This document shows positions 56,601 to 64,000 of a DNA stretch of 64,000 nucleotides, in pieces. The position numbers and the translations under genes are program-made. The DNA is taken from NCBI GenBank assembly GCA_904066235.2, contig CAJFCV020000002.1, positions 10,416,001 through 10,480,000 of the forward strand. Reading direction: 5' to 3'. Position 1 is the stretch's first letter. The number at the start of each line of letters is the position of its first letter. The DNA is from Bursaphelenchus xylophilus (Eukaryota; Nematoda; Chromadorea; Rhabditida; Aphelenchoididae). Below the pieces are notes generated by a model that searched no databases, was not told the DNA's origin, and saw only the letters and a program-made list of their open reading frames with translations.

Positions 56601-58590
56601 TCGCTTTTTTCTTGAATAAACGTATTATTGCTTAAAATATTATAAAATACGGTTGCAACGTGCAAAAAATTCAAATATAAAAAAAAAATCAAATTTTGCA
56701 CTGTGCAATCAAGAAAAAACCATTTTTGTAAAGTACGTCGTATTTCATGAAGTCTATCTATTTTTAATTTCTTCCATCTATTTTTTATATCCTAATCCCT
56801 CCAATTTTTCAGAAATTGAGCCCTCCTGGACGTCCTACGGCTTCTGGCTTCGCTTCTATCGTCATCGTATTGTCCGCCTCTACCCTGCCTACGTCTACAC
56901 CCTCATAGCCGTTACAATGCGAGTCTCGGTGACACATTACCATCCAATGTGGCCTCCGACCGACCCAGCCGTCCAATGTCCCAAGCATTGGATCGAAAAT
57001 ATCTTGTTCATCAACTCGTTGACCGACAATCGTTGCATGCCGTGGACATGGTACATCGGCACCGAATTTATCTTCTATCTTTTGGCTCCGATCTTCCTGC
57101 TGACGCTGCGACGCAACCCATCACTCGGTCTGGGCATTTCGGTGGCCACTATTGTCGTTTCGGCGGTTTTGAATGTCATTTGCATGTTGATCTACAACTT
57201 CCCACCAACACAATTGCTGTGGAAACAACCAGCCAACTTCAATCCGGACTTTATTCTTCATCATTTGGTGATCTACATCAAGCCCTGGTATCGAATTGGC
57301 CCATACATTGTGGGCATCTTGTTGGGCTACCATCTGGCCGGCTACCAGGCGCAGACGCAGAAAAAATCAAGAAGCCTGCGATTCGTCCTCACTGGATGGG
57401 CAATTGCTGGAGCTATGTTGTTCTGGGGATTGTTTGGAGTCTACCCGGCGCTTCAAGGTAGGTCAAATTTACTCTTACGTTGAGCTATGGGGTGGAATAT
57501 AAAACCTTTGAGATTTGCACAGTGCAAAAGTAAAATTTGAGATGTTTGCACTGTGCAATGAGGGTTAATGAACTTTTTTGGCATATTTTCGTTTTTTAGA
57601 TACTCTGCATAGTAAAAAACCCAAAAAAAATTTTTTTTTGCGTCTGCACTGTGCGGTAGGAAAATCGGAAATTTTGCACAGTGCGGTCAAAAAACTCTTA
57701 AATTTTTGCACAGTGCAGAAGGAAAAATTGATTTTTTGGATCTTTAGCAATATAATAGACGTTAGTTCTCTAATTTTATGTCGAATTTTTCTTTTATCAT
57801 AATGCAAACACAAAAAAATTTGGAACTTTCTCACTGCACAGTGCAAAGAAAAAATTTTCTTTTTTTGCACCGTGCGACAGAAAATTTTGGTTTTTTTGTG
57901 CTATGATTCACAGTATGGCCAAAATTTGTCTGGTCTTAATTCTTTAGGCTTTTCTGCACCGTGCAAACCTCAAAACTTTTAGTTTTATTTTTTGCACGGT
58001 GCAAAAAAATAATTTTTTTGGACAGCCCGCAAAAGCGTTGAGGACTAAAAAAATCAAACAAAAAGTGTTGTAAAATACGATATATTAAGCAAATATTTGA
58101 TTTTTCAGGCTGGGACTGGCCCATCTACCACATTGTCTACGGCGCAACACATCGCACCGTGTTCGCCCTGGGACTCTCCTGGCTGATCTACGCTTGCCAT
58201 ACCGGGCTTGGTGGACCCCTGAACAGCTTCCTCTCATCTCGTTTCTTCCTTCCACTCTCCTCCCTCTCCTACTCCGTGTACTTGATCCACATGATCCCCG
58301 TGGTGTTCACCTACCTCATCGTCCCATTCCCCCTGCATTTCACCGCCAAATGGAGGTACTTCATCCATTGCTTCATACAGCTCTGCATTTCGTACGTGTT
58401 CGGCACGCAATGCACGTTGATGGCGGAGCTGCCCGTTCTGAATATCGAGAGGATCTTGCTGACTCGCGATCGCAAAGCGACGCTCAAGCCGGTCCCTCAG
58501 AATGATTGCGAGCTGCAGCTGAAGCCGACGGAAGAGGGAAAGGGCTCGGCTCCGACCTCGCCGAGGGCCATGTCGCCGAATAAGACGTAG
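50660..58590 (+). CDS. NRF-6-type multi-pass membrane acyltransferase
   Basis: Belongs to the nematode/insect nose-resistant-to-fluoxetine family: a secreted-side N-terminal domain joined to an acyltransferase-3 membrane domain; C. elegans members affect lipid and drug transport. Exons 50660-50830, 53012-53281, 53698-53897, 54795-55117, 56813-57457 and 58109-58590 give 696 residues. Features in order: signal peptide (RISPLILLLVFLHNSHA), cysteine block HYCYGFNN...GICIPSTC, first membrane span, GLRFLSMVWTLVGHSF (the conserved GxRxxxxxxVxxxH region), SVDVFLVLSG, YRHRIVRLYPAYVYTL, several more spans, and a basic cytosolic tail. The TTTCAG just before the ATG suggests trans-splicing. Almost 6 kb of the gene is repeat-filled intron. 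Confidence 0.9.
50896..51288 (+). mobile_element. GGTAAAAGTTCC-family MITE in intron 1 of the acyltransferase
   Basis: A perfect 8-bp duplication, ttattttt, flanks it (50888-50895 and 51289-51296). The right end has lost about 10 bp of the terminal repeat (aaaataattgcc in place of aaaataaggaactttttcc). 393 bp, non-coding. Confidence 0.85.
51368..51512. mobile_element. CTGTCGGGAAAAT-family MITE in intron 1 of the acyltransferase
   Basis: Left end atcagtctgtcgggaaaata, right end attattttcccgacagattt. The interior matches the 7851-7999 copy (gcatcgccgccgagaaaat). Confidence 0.75.
52205..52790. repeat. GCACNGTGC cluster in intron 1 of the acyltransferase
   Basis: About ten sites with irregular spacing; a loose unit contains aatgcaaaaataag(a/c)c and aaaaatggggttgcactgtg. 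Followed by low-complexity A-rich DNA (52790-52990). Confidence 0.75.
54056..54752. mobile_element. ACAGGGGAAGTACTCC-family MITE interrupted by a TA-target element
   Basis: Outer ends acaggggaagaactccaagt and cttgaagtacttcccctgt. The interior matches 42132-42576 but is split at 54290 by the element listed next. In intron 3 of the acyltransferase. Confidence 0.8.
54292..54551. mobile_element. TA-target MITE with GCACNGTGC sites in its arms
   Basis: Starts CTAGGCGGGCCAAAAAGTCT and ends with the exact complement; TA flanks each side (54290-54291, 54552-54553) and the host element gives the empty site. TA duplication fits the Tc1/mariner superfamily. The inner arms contain cgcaccgtgcg, gcactgtgcg and gcgcactgtgc. 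A decayed relative is at 7656-7845. Confidence 0.8.
55175..56570. repeat. Dense GCACNGTGC array in intron 4 of the acyltransferase
   Basis: About fifty sites spaced mostly 25-35 bp, joined by short spacers such as ggaaaaaagaattttgattt, agtggagaaaattttt and ttggcaaaaatcttggctt. Nearly all are CACAGTG in the same orientation of flanks (tttgcacagtgc). Spacers are shuffled, giving a higher-order mosaic. The 300-codon minus-strand open frame here is a repeat artefact. Confidence 0.88.
57515..58010. repeat. GCACNGTGC sites in intron 5 of the acyltransferase
   Basis: About nine sites with irregular spacing and no clear unit; mixture of CACAGTG, CACTGTG and CACCGTG/CACGGTG centres. A GTAAAATACG lies at 58069 near the intron's 3' end. 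Confidence 0.75.
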
Positions 58591-60013
58591 GAAACGAATT
58601 GGAAGGGGATTTCGAGTAGCGATTTTTTCGGAAATTTGTTTTTCCATCTTTGGGATTTTCGAGGTTTTTTGATACTTTTTGATACTTTTTTGAAGAATAG
58701 TTCGAAAATATTTTTTGGCTAAAATACGATTTTTAAAATTTTAAAATTTTTGCTTTTTTCATCAAAAAAAATTGAAAGTAAAATACGCATCTCCATTTTA
58801 AGCCATTTTTTGGAACCATTACACCAAAAAGTCCCAAAAAACGTCAAAAAATCCCATTTTTCCACAATCTTTTTTTCCATTTTTTCTCATTTTACATCAC
58901 CTTCAACTTTTTTGACTTACCTTCCAATATCACTGTAATTTCATTTCCCCTCATTCTATCCATATCCGAGCACCCGAGTCTTACTGTAACAATCTCCACA
59001 CAAAATTTTCTTGTTACAGTATCCCGTAGACGAACTTCTCTAAATTTTTATGTCTGCAGAATTCATTCGGTGATCTCTGTCTTCCTTTTCTCTTCCCCCG
59101 ACCAGTACATCTTACGCACAGTGTTTCTACAGCAGTATTACGGTAGCTTGAGCGTTGTATTCGGTTTTATTTTTCTTCTTCAGTCTTAAATATTTTGTCG
59201 TATGGGTGCAAACAAAAGTCAGTTCATAATCAGTGTCGTTGTGTTGGGGTTCTATTTTGTCTCGATGGAGGGAAATTTCGAGATTTTTGAGGATTTCGGG
59301 GGAATTTTGGGTTACTGTAACTTTCTACAGTAATCCAGAAGGCCACTAATTTCGTTTCTTTTGGCTTTTTAGCCCTTTTATAGGCCATTAAAATCATTTT
59401 TTTAAAATTTTCTAACAAATCTACTGCAATATGGCATACTGTAGGGAAGTTTTGAAAATCACGCTACAGTAACCAAACAATCATTTTTTCGGAATTTTTA
59501 AGTGCTTCGTATGCAGTAGCATATTTCTAGTTGTTCTTCTGAAAAATTATTTTTTTCTGGGTTACGGTAACTCGGCTACAGTAATTTTTAAACATTTTGT
59601 TACAGTAGACTGTAAGCAGCTGTAAAATGTCCTAAGATCATTTCTGAAGTACACCTAGGTCTCCCGCATATATTAGAAGCCAATAAAAGCCTCCATGGTT
59701 ACTGTAATTTCCAAAAATCCCACAAATTCCCTCAATTTCCATCAAAAAATCACAAATTCCCCAAAGTTCAGATATAAAAACAACCGTCAACACAGCCGTC
59801 TTACTATATCACTTCATTTTACCTGTAACATATTGTATTTATGAGTGACGGGCCATAAGTTTTTAATTAAATTCCTTTTTGTAATCAATTTTTCTATTTA
59901 CCTTGAGAATTTTCCATTTTTTGAATAAAAATTTAAAATGAATTTGAAATTTGGATTTACTTTGACTTGGAATGAGAAAAAGACCGACCGGTCGGTCCAC
60001 TGACTGAAAACCC
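58591..60013. other. Intergenic region, acyltransferase to acetyltransferase
   Basis: Contains the acyltransferase 3' UTR, two taaaatacg sites (58725, 58780), and at 58980-59720 about a dozen (T)TACTGTA/TACAGTAA motifs, a dispersed type familiar from Caenorhabditis DNA. AATAAA lies near 59683. Just before the next ATG is a palindrome, gaccgaccggtcggtc (about 59982). No other gene is seen. Confidence 0.5.
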
Positions 60014-62532
60014 ATGGGCTCGGCCGATTTCCCAATGATAATTCGACCGTTGGAAATCAAGGATGTTGAGCAGATCAAGAGGTAAGTACTATACATATAT
60101 ACGTGTATGTATATCTGTAGATGTACATAAATTGGTGGTAATTTTTAAAATTCGAACTTTTAGGAGCAAAAATAGGGAGTGGCTTTTCAGTGATCCGTAG
60201 GAAAATACTTTTAAAAGAATTTCCAACAAAGGCTAGGGCGCAGCTCGGAAATTTTGATTTTTTCGGATTGCCCCAAAAATGGAAATTTCGATGCTTTTGT
60301 CTGATTATTTATTTCTTCATTCAACTTATGGTATATAAACTTCGAAAAAAAGAATTTTGAGAAAAAACCAGGGCGCAGCTCGAAAAAAATCAAAATTTTT
60401 ATTAGTGCTTTCTCGGTGTAAGGGGCAATTTTTGGACTTATTCCTGAAAGGGAAAAAATAAAACTAACAGGGAAAGTACTTCAAGTGCGACGCTCAGATT
60501 TTGATGAAACTTGGCACAGATTTAGAATAATTTTTTCTAAGATATATGCGAGAATCCTAGTTCGCGCTTTGCAGAAACAACCGAGATTTTTAGATCGAAA
60601 GTGGGCGAAAATTTGACACTTTTTGCTGAATTTCGGCACGAAAAGTTTCGTGCCTATTTCTACCATGGAGGGTAATGTTTCCACAAAAAATTAATTTTTT
60701 CCGGCACGAAAAGTTTCGTGCCTATTTCAACTGTAACGGATAATGTTTCTACAAAAAAATCAATTTTTTCCGCACGAAACTGGCAAAGTTATGGCCAAAA
60801 AGTGTTTTTCTCTCTGACCGCTCTCCACGTTTATCGTACTCTCTCGGCGGCAAAAATCGTTCGATATCTCGGCGACGCCCGCAAAGTGCGAACTAAAACT
60901 TTCAGGAATTGTTTAGTTCATGCCCGACGTGTGCTCAAAATTTAAAGAAAATCGGAGCGTCGCACTTGGAGTACTTCCCCTGTAGATTAAAATAAATTCT
61001 GATTAAAAAAAAAAAATTCTGATTAAAAAAAACACGGCTTGGGCGCAGCTCGAAAAAAACAAGAGTTTTTGAGGTTGAATAATAAAGAATAGGCATTCAT
61101 TTTTCTCCAACTTTACTTTTAAAATATGTACGTTTTGTAACCTCATCCGACCAACTGTTTCAGCCTGAGCGACACAGTCTTCCCCATCCGATACCCCGCT
61201 GATTACTTTGCCGATTGCATCAAGAGTGAAGAATATTTATCGCTGGCGATTTTCGATCAACTCAACTTGCTCGGATTTATTTTTGTGATCAAGAAATATC
61301 GTTCTCCATTGACTCCGAATTCATCAGATTTCGAGGAGCTGGCTCAGGCCAAAGAGTACAGGGTAAGCGAATTTTTCAATGCACAGTGTTTTTTTTTTGT
61401 TTTTTTTTTGCACATTGCAATGAAATTTGAAGTTTAATTTTTGCTAAAATTTGTTACAGTAAGTTTTGAAATTTGTTAAAACTTCATTATTTTGGCCTCG
61501 ACTTGTAACTTTGCGGAAACTGGTCGGAATTTGCCCAAATTTAGCGTGCACGCTCAATTCATCGTTGTCAATGCCCGGACAGTGGATTTATTTAGTTAGT
61601 GAGGTACCTTCTTTTTCACGTACCACCTTACCCTTCAAAAACGGCTGCAGCCCGTGATTTTACACTTTATACGATGAAACATGTCCGGAACTAAATTTAT
61701 TGCCTCCGTATGGAACTAAATGAGTCGTCACAGCCTTCGTAGGTACCCTTAAAACTATAAAGCTATTATAGTAATTCAGTGCCAGCTAGGTCGACGCGTT
61801 TTTTCCTAACTTTAGTGCCCAAGCTTGGGCGCAGTTCGCGGAGTACCTTTGTTGTGGCCAAAATAAGGAACTTTTTCCCGAAATTTCGTGACACAAAGCA
61901 AGTTAAAACTACTCTGATTTCGGGAGCTGAAAAAAGAAGAAGGTTTTGTCCCGCACTGTGCGGCCAAAATTTATTTTAAATCTGGCCGCACTGTGCGAAA
62001 TTTGAGATGTTTTTATATTGATATAATTCTTCCGGGAGGCTTTGAAATTTGATGTCAGAATAAAAATTAATTGTTTTTACGCAATGCGGAAAAACATTGG
62101 AGAAAAACAAAACTTTTTGCACAGTGCGGGACAAAAATTTTTTACGCTGACTGCACCGTGCAAAAATATTTTTTTTTATTTTGTTTTGTCTCTATACCTC
62201 ATTTTTTAAAATTTTAGCCACCCTACATCTCAACGATTGGAATCCGCCCATCGCATCAGGGCCGCGGCCTGGGCGCATTCCTGATCTCTCAAGCCAAACA
62301 CATCTTGTTTTTGAACGACGACCCCAAGTTCATTTATCTGCATGTGATGACCGCCAACGAGAATGCGATCCGATTCTACGAACGAATCGGATTTCAGAAG
62401 TACAGGAAGGTCAAGAATTACTATCAAGGCTGCAGCATCTATCCGGATGCTTACATCATGATCAAACCTTTCAAGAAGAGAGAGAACATTGACATCAATG
62501 AGTTGAAAAGCAATAAAGAAAACTGGATTTGA
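60014..62532 (+). CDS. GNAT-family N-terminal acetyltransferase (NAA60/NAA50-like)
   Basis: Expected to acetylate protein N-termini starting Met-hydrophobic, using acetyl-CoA. Exons 60014-60081, 61164-61362 and 62218-62532 give 193 residues. The N-terminal part IRPLEIKDVEQIK and VFPIRYPADYF matches the substrate-site region shared by NAA50 and NAA60. The acetyl-CoA loop is RPSHQGRGLGAFL (Q/RxxGxG/A). IYLHVMTANENAIRFYERIGF is the signature C-terminal GNAT motif of both enzymes. The loop before the CoA motif (about 18 residues, SPLTPNSSDFEELAQAK) is longer than in NAA50 and like NAA60, but the membrane-binding tail of NAA60 is missing. Assignment between the two is open. Confidence 0.85.
60468..60984. 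mobile_element. ACAGGGGAAGTACTCC-family MITE in intron 1 of the acetyltransferase
   Basis: Ends acagggaaagtacttcaagt and cttggagtacttcccctgt. A near-duplicated segment in the middle (cggcacgaaaagtttcgtgc occurs twice, about 60633 and 60701) makes it slightly longer than 42132-42576. Confidence 0.75.
61475..61879 (+). mobile_element. GGTAAAAGTTCC-family MITE in intron 2 of the acetyltransferase
   Basis: Starts gttaaaacttcattattttg and ends aaataaggaactttttccc. Flanked by gaaattt on both sides (61468-61474 and 61880-61886), at least 7 bp of target duplication. Interior nearly identical to 43035 and 50896. Confidence 0.8.
61950..62165. repeat. GCACNGTGC sites in intron 2 of the acetyltransferase
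   Basis: Four strict sites (about 61953, 61988, 62119, 62152) with irregular spacing, plus near-matches at 61381 and 62080. Confidence 0.65.
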
Positions 62533-62922
62533 ACTCGATTGTTGGATTATTTTTTATTTCTTGGGGGAATAATAAGAATTTCGATGAAAGTGGGGGCAAA
62601 AGTTAATGGCGACATTTTATACGATAGAAAACTAAAAGGAAAAAGTTTTTGACGCAAGGAAAACAGAATTTGATGAAAACTAGCTCAAAATTGGACAACT
62701 CAATCCTCATTACAGTAAACTCAGTACGACGAAAGCAAGAACAATTTCAGAAGTTGTAGGAGCCAAAACACGGATGAAAACTCAAAGATACTCCAAGCAA
62801 AATAAAACCCGTCAAACCCTTCAACAAATCGCAAGGGTCCAAAAATGCGTGTTATAGAATAGTGACGCTATATAGGGCTCGTGCTTTATAAGTTTCGTCG
62901 GCTTTGCGAAAAAATGTTGTAA
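62533..62922. other. 3' flank of the acetyltransferase
   Basis: Unique AT-rich DNA with an AATAAA at about 62800. No ORF or array seen. Confidence 0.4.
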
Positions 62923-63210
62923 AAAGGCGTTCACCGAGCCCGGTGAACGCCTTTTTTGCAAAATCAGTTCAAGGGGTTTTTTTTTCGAAATTTCGTGGAC
63001 TAATATGGCAAAATCAGGTTCATTTTGTGAATTTTCGCGTTTTCGTGAACAATTCACGAAAACGTGTGAACTCGTTCGCAATGTCATGTACTCGTACATG
63101 ACATAATCTGCGAAGTTCACAACACCCCGGTGAATTCGTTCACAGACCTCCGTGAACCAAATTTTTAAAATTCGTTTCACGGAGGTTGGCTGAACTGGTT
63201 CAGCCAACCT
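62923..63210. repeat. Cluster of adjacent perfect hairpins
   Basis: At least five inverted repeats follow one another: a 16-bp arm pair around agcc (aaaaaggcgttcaccg, 62923 on); cgttttcgtgaa around caa; atgtcatgtac around tc (within a wider gtgaac..gttcac pair); cctccgtgaa with its complement 20 bp away; and aggttggctgaac around tg. GTGAAC/GTTCAC recurs in most of them. No ORF. Confidence 0.8.
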
Positions 63211-63247
63211 AAAATCGTTTTTTTTTTGTGCAATTGCACGTTTTTTT

Positions 63248-63397
63248 GGCTTCGTGGAAATTGGACAGAGGGAAACTCGACAGAGTGAAACTCGACAGAT
63301 TTTTTTACTGTAATCTTACGTCACTATTGAATCATCAAATAATTATTTTTGCAGTGAAAAAACCTGTCGAGTTTCACTGTGTCCAATTTCCACGAAG
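63248..63397. repeat. Large hairpin with about 35-bp arms
   Basis: The left arm ggcttcgtggaaattggaca..gtgaaactcgacag pairs with ctgtcgagtttcactgtgtc..tccacgaagcc on the right. The left arm has an extra near-repeat of the gaaactcgacag block. It continues the hairpin cluster just before it. Confidence 0.75.
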
Positions 63398-63731
63398 CCG
63401 TTTTTTCAGTTATAAATGGGAAAATAGCACATTTTCAGGTAGAGATGATGATAAACGTCTGTTTAATGCTTCAAAGTTATGGAACGAAATGTTTATTGAA
63501 TAAGCGGAGATAATAAGAACAACAAACAAAGTAATTATAATATAATTAGATGAACAAAACAATTATTAATGCATTATAATTGATTATTCTTTGGAGAGAA
63601 CGGCGTGAGAAAGTTGAGATGTGGTCTTACTCTACAATTTGCAACGAAGTCTGTGAGTATTCCAACGCTTCACTTCGGAGAGTGGAGGGGGTGTGGGCTG
63701 AGTTTGAGGTGAGGTCACTCATGATTTCTCA
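63398..63731. other. 3' side of the minus-strand gene
   Basis: AT-rich. On the minus strand an AATAAA (plus-strand tttatt near 63491) lies about 235 bp past the stop of the terminal exon at 63732, a plausible poly(A) signal. Nothing else is recognisable. Confidence 0.4.
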
Positions 63732-63956
63732 TCATTGTAAATGTAACACGTATCCTTCTCTTTGAACGGAGCCGACGTCAACGTCGAAATGGGGTGCTAA
63801 CCAAGTCTTTTCCAGTGTATAGTTCTCCTTCTTCAAGGGGCTTGCCAATGCTTTCCATGAACCCCATTCAGGTGGTATACAGGAAAGACGGAGGTGGTGC
63901 AGGTTGCTTTCCATCTTTCTAATCTCCCGGTATACTATTTCACTGCAATCCTCGAA
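63732..63956 (-). CDS. Terminal exon of an unrecognised gene, continuing beyond the window
   Basis: On the minus strand, ggtgtttag is followed directly by an open frame of 74 codons and a stop: it starts FEDCSEIVYREIRKMESNL and includes CIPPEWGSWKALAS and KTWLAPHFDVDVG. The frame is open right from the acceptor, codon use is unlike the surrounding DNA, and a poly(A) signal follows. The upstream exons would lie to the right of 64000. I do not recognise the family. Confidence 0.5.
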   Translation of the reverse strand, partial: FEDCSEIVYREIRKMESNLHHLRLSCIPPEWGSWKALASPLKKENYTLEKTWLAPHFDVDVGSVQREGYVLHLQ

Positions 63957-64000
63957 CTAAACACCAATAAAAATTCATTCTTAAACAACATACCTCAATG

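Noticed and set aside
56949..57461. 170-codon ORF overlapping the acyltransferase exon
   Set aside because: Shadow frame of exon 5; the main frame carries the conserved acyltransferase motifs.

Overview
This window is nuclear DNA from a nematode, most likely a free-living rhabditid. The genes are split by many introns with GT..AG ends and the TTTTCAG-type acceptor typical of rhabditids. Several genes have an acceptor-like TTTCAG a few bases before the start codon, as expected for spliced-leader trans-splicing. The closest recognisable proteins are animal proteins. All reading was done by eye; exon joins were checked for reading phase, but no database search was run.

Layout. 292-6849: a tandem pair of near-identical eight-exon genes (A and B) for an unrecognised secreted, probably GPI-anchored protein. 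7399-9488: a small secreted cysteine-rich protein gene (C) whose third exon is interrupted by a 630-bp transposon-like element with a perfect 5-bp target duplication. 9984-12390: wreckage of LTR-retrotransposon integrases on both strands. 15379-16816: uridine-cytidine kinase. 18250-23648: an eIF2-alpha kinase of the HRI (EIF2AK1) type. 27339-31454: a cathepsin A-like serine carboxypeptidase. 31455-50640: a 19-kb gene-poor block of satellites and small DNA transposons. 50660-58590: an NRF-6-type membrane acyltransferase. 60014-62532: a GNAT N-terminal acetyltransferase (NAA60/NAA50-like). 63956-63732: the last exon of an unknown gene on the minus strand. The genes look functionally unrelated to one another; uridine kinase and HRI follow each other on the same strand about 1.4 kb apart.

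The striking part is the non-coding DNA. A palindromic 9-mer, GCACNGTGC, occurs roughly two hundred times, in intergenic blocks and inside introns, but not in any exon I assigned. It sits in at least eight tandem arrays whose repeat units are otherwise unrelated. Five of those arrays share a period of about 160 bp; others run at about 114 and 128 bp. A second dispersed 10-mer, GTAAAATACG, appears about thirty times. At least six families of short inverted-repeat transposons are present, often nested, and for several the target-site duplications can be read directly (5 bp, 8 bp, TA). A run of adjacent perfect hairpins lies at 62923-63397.
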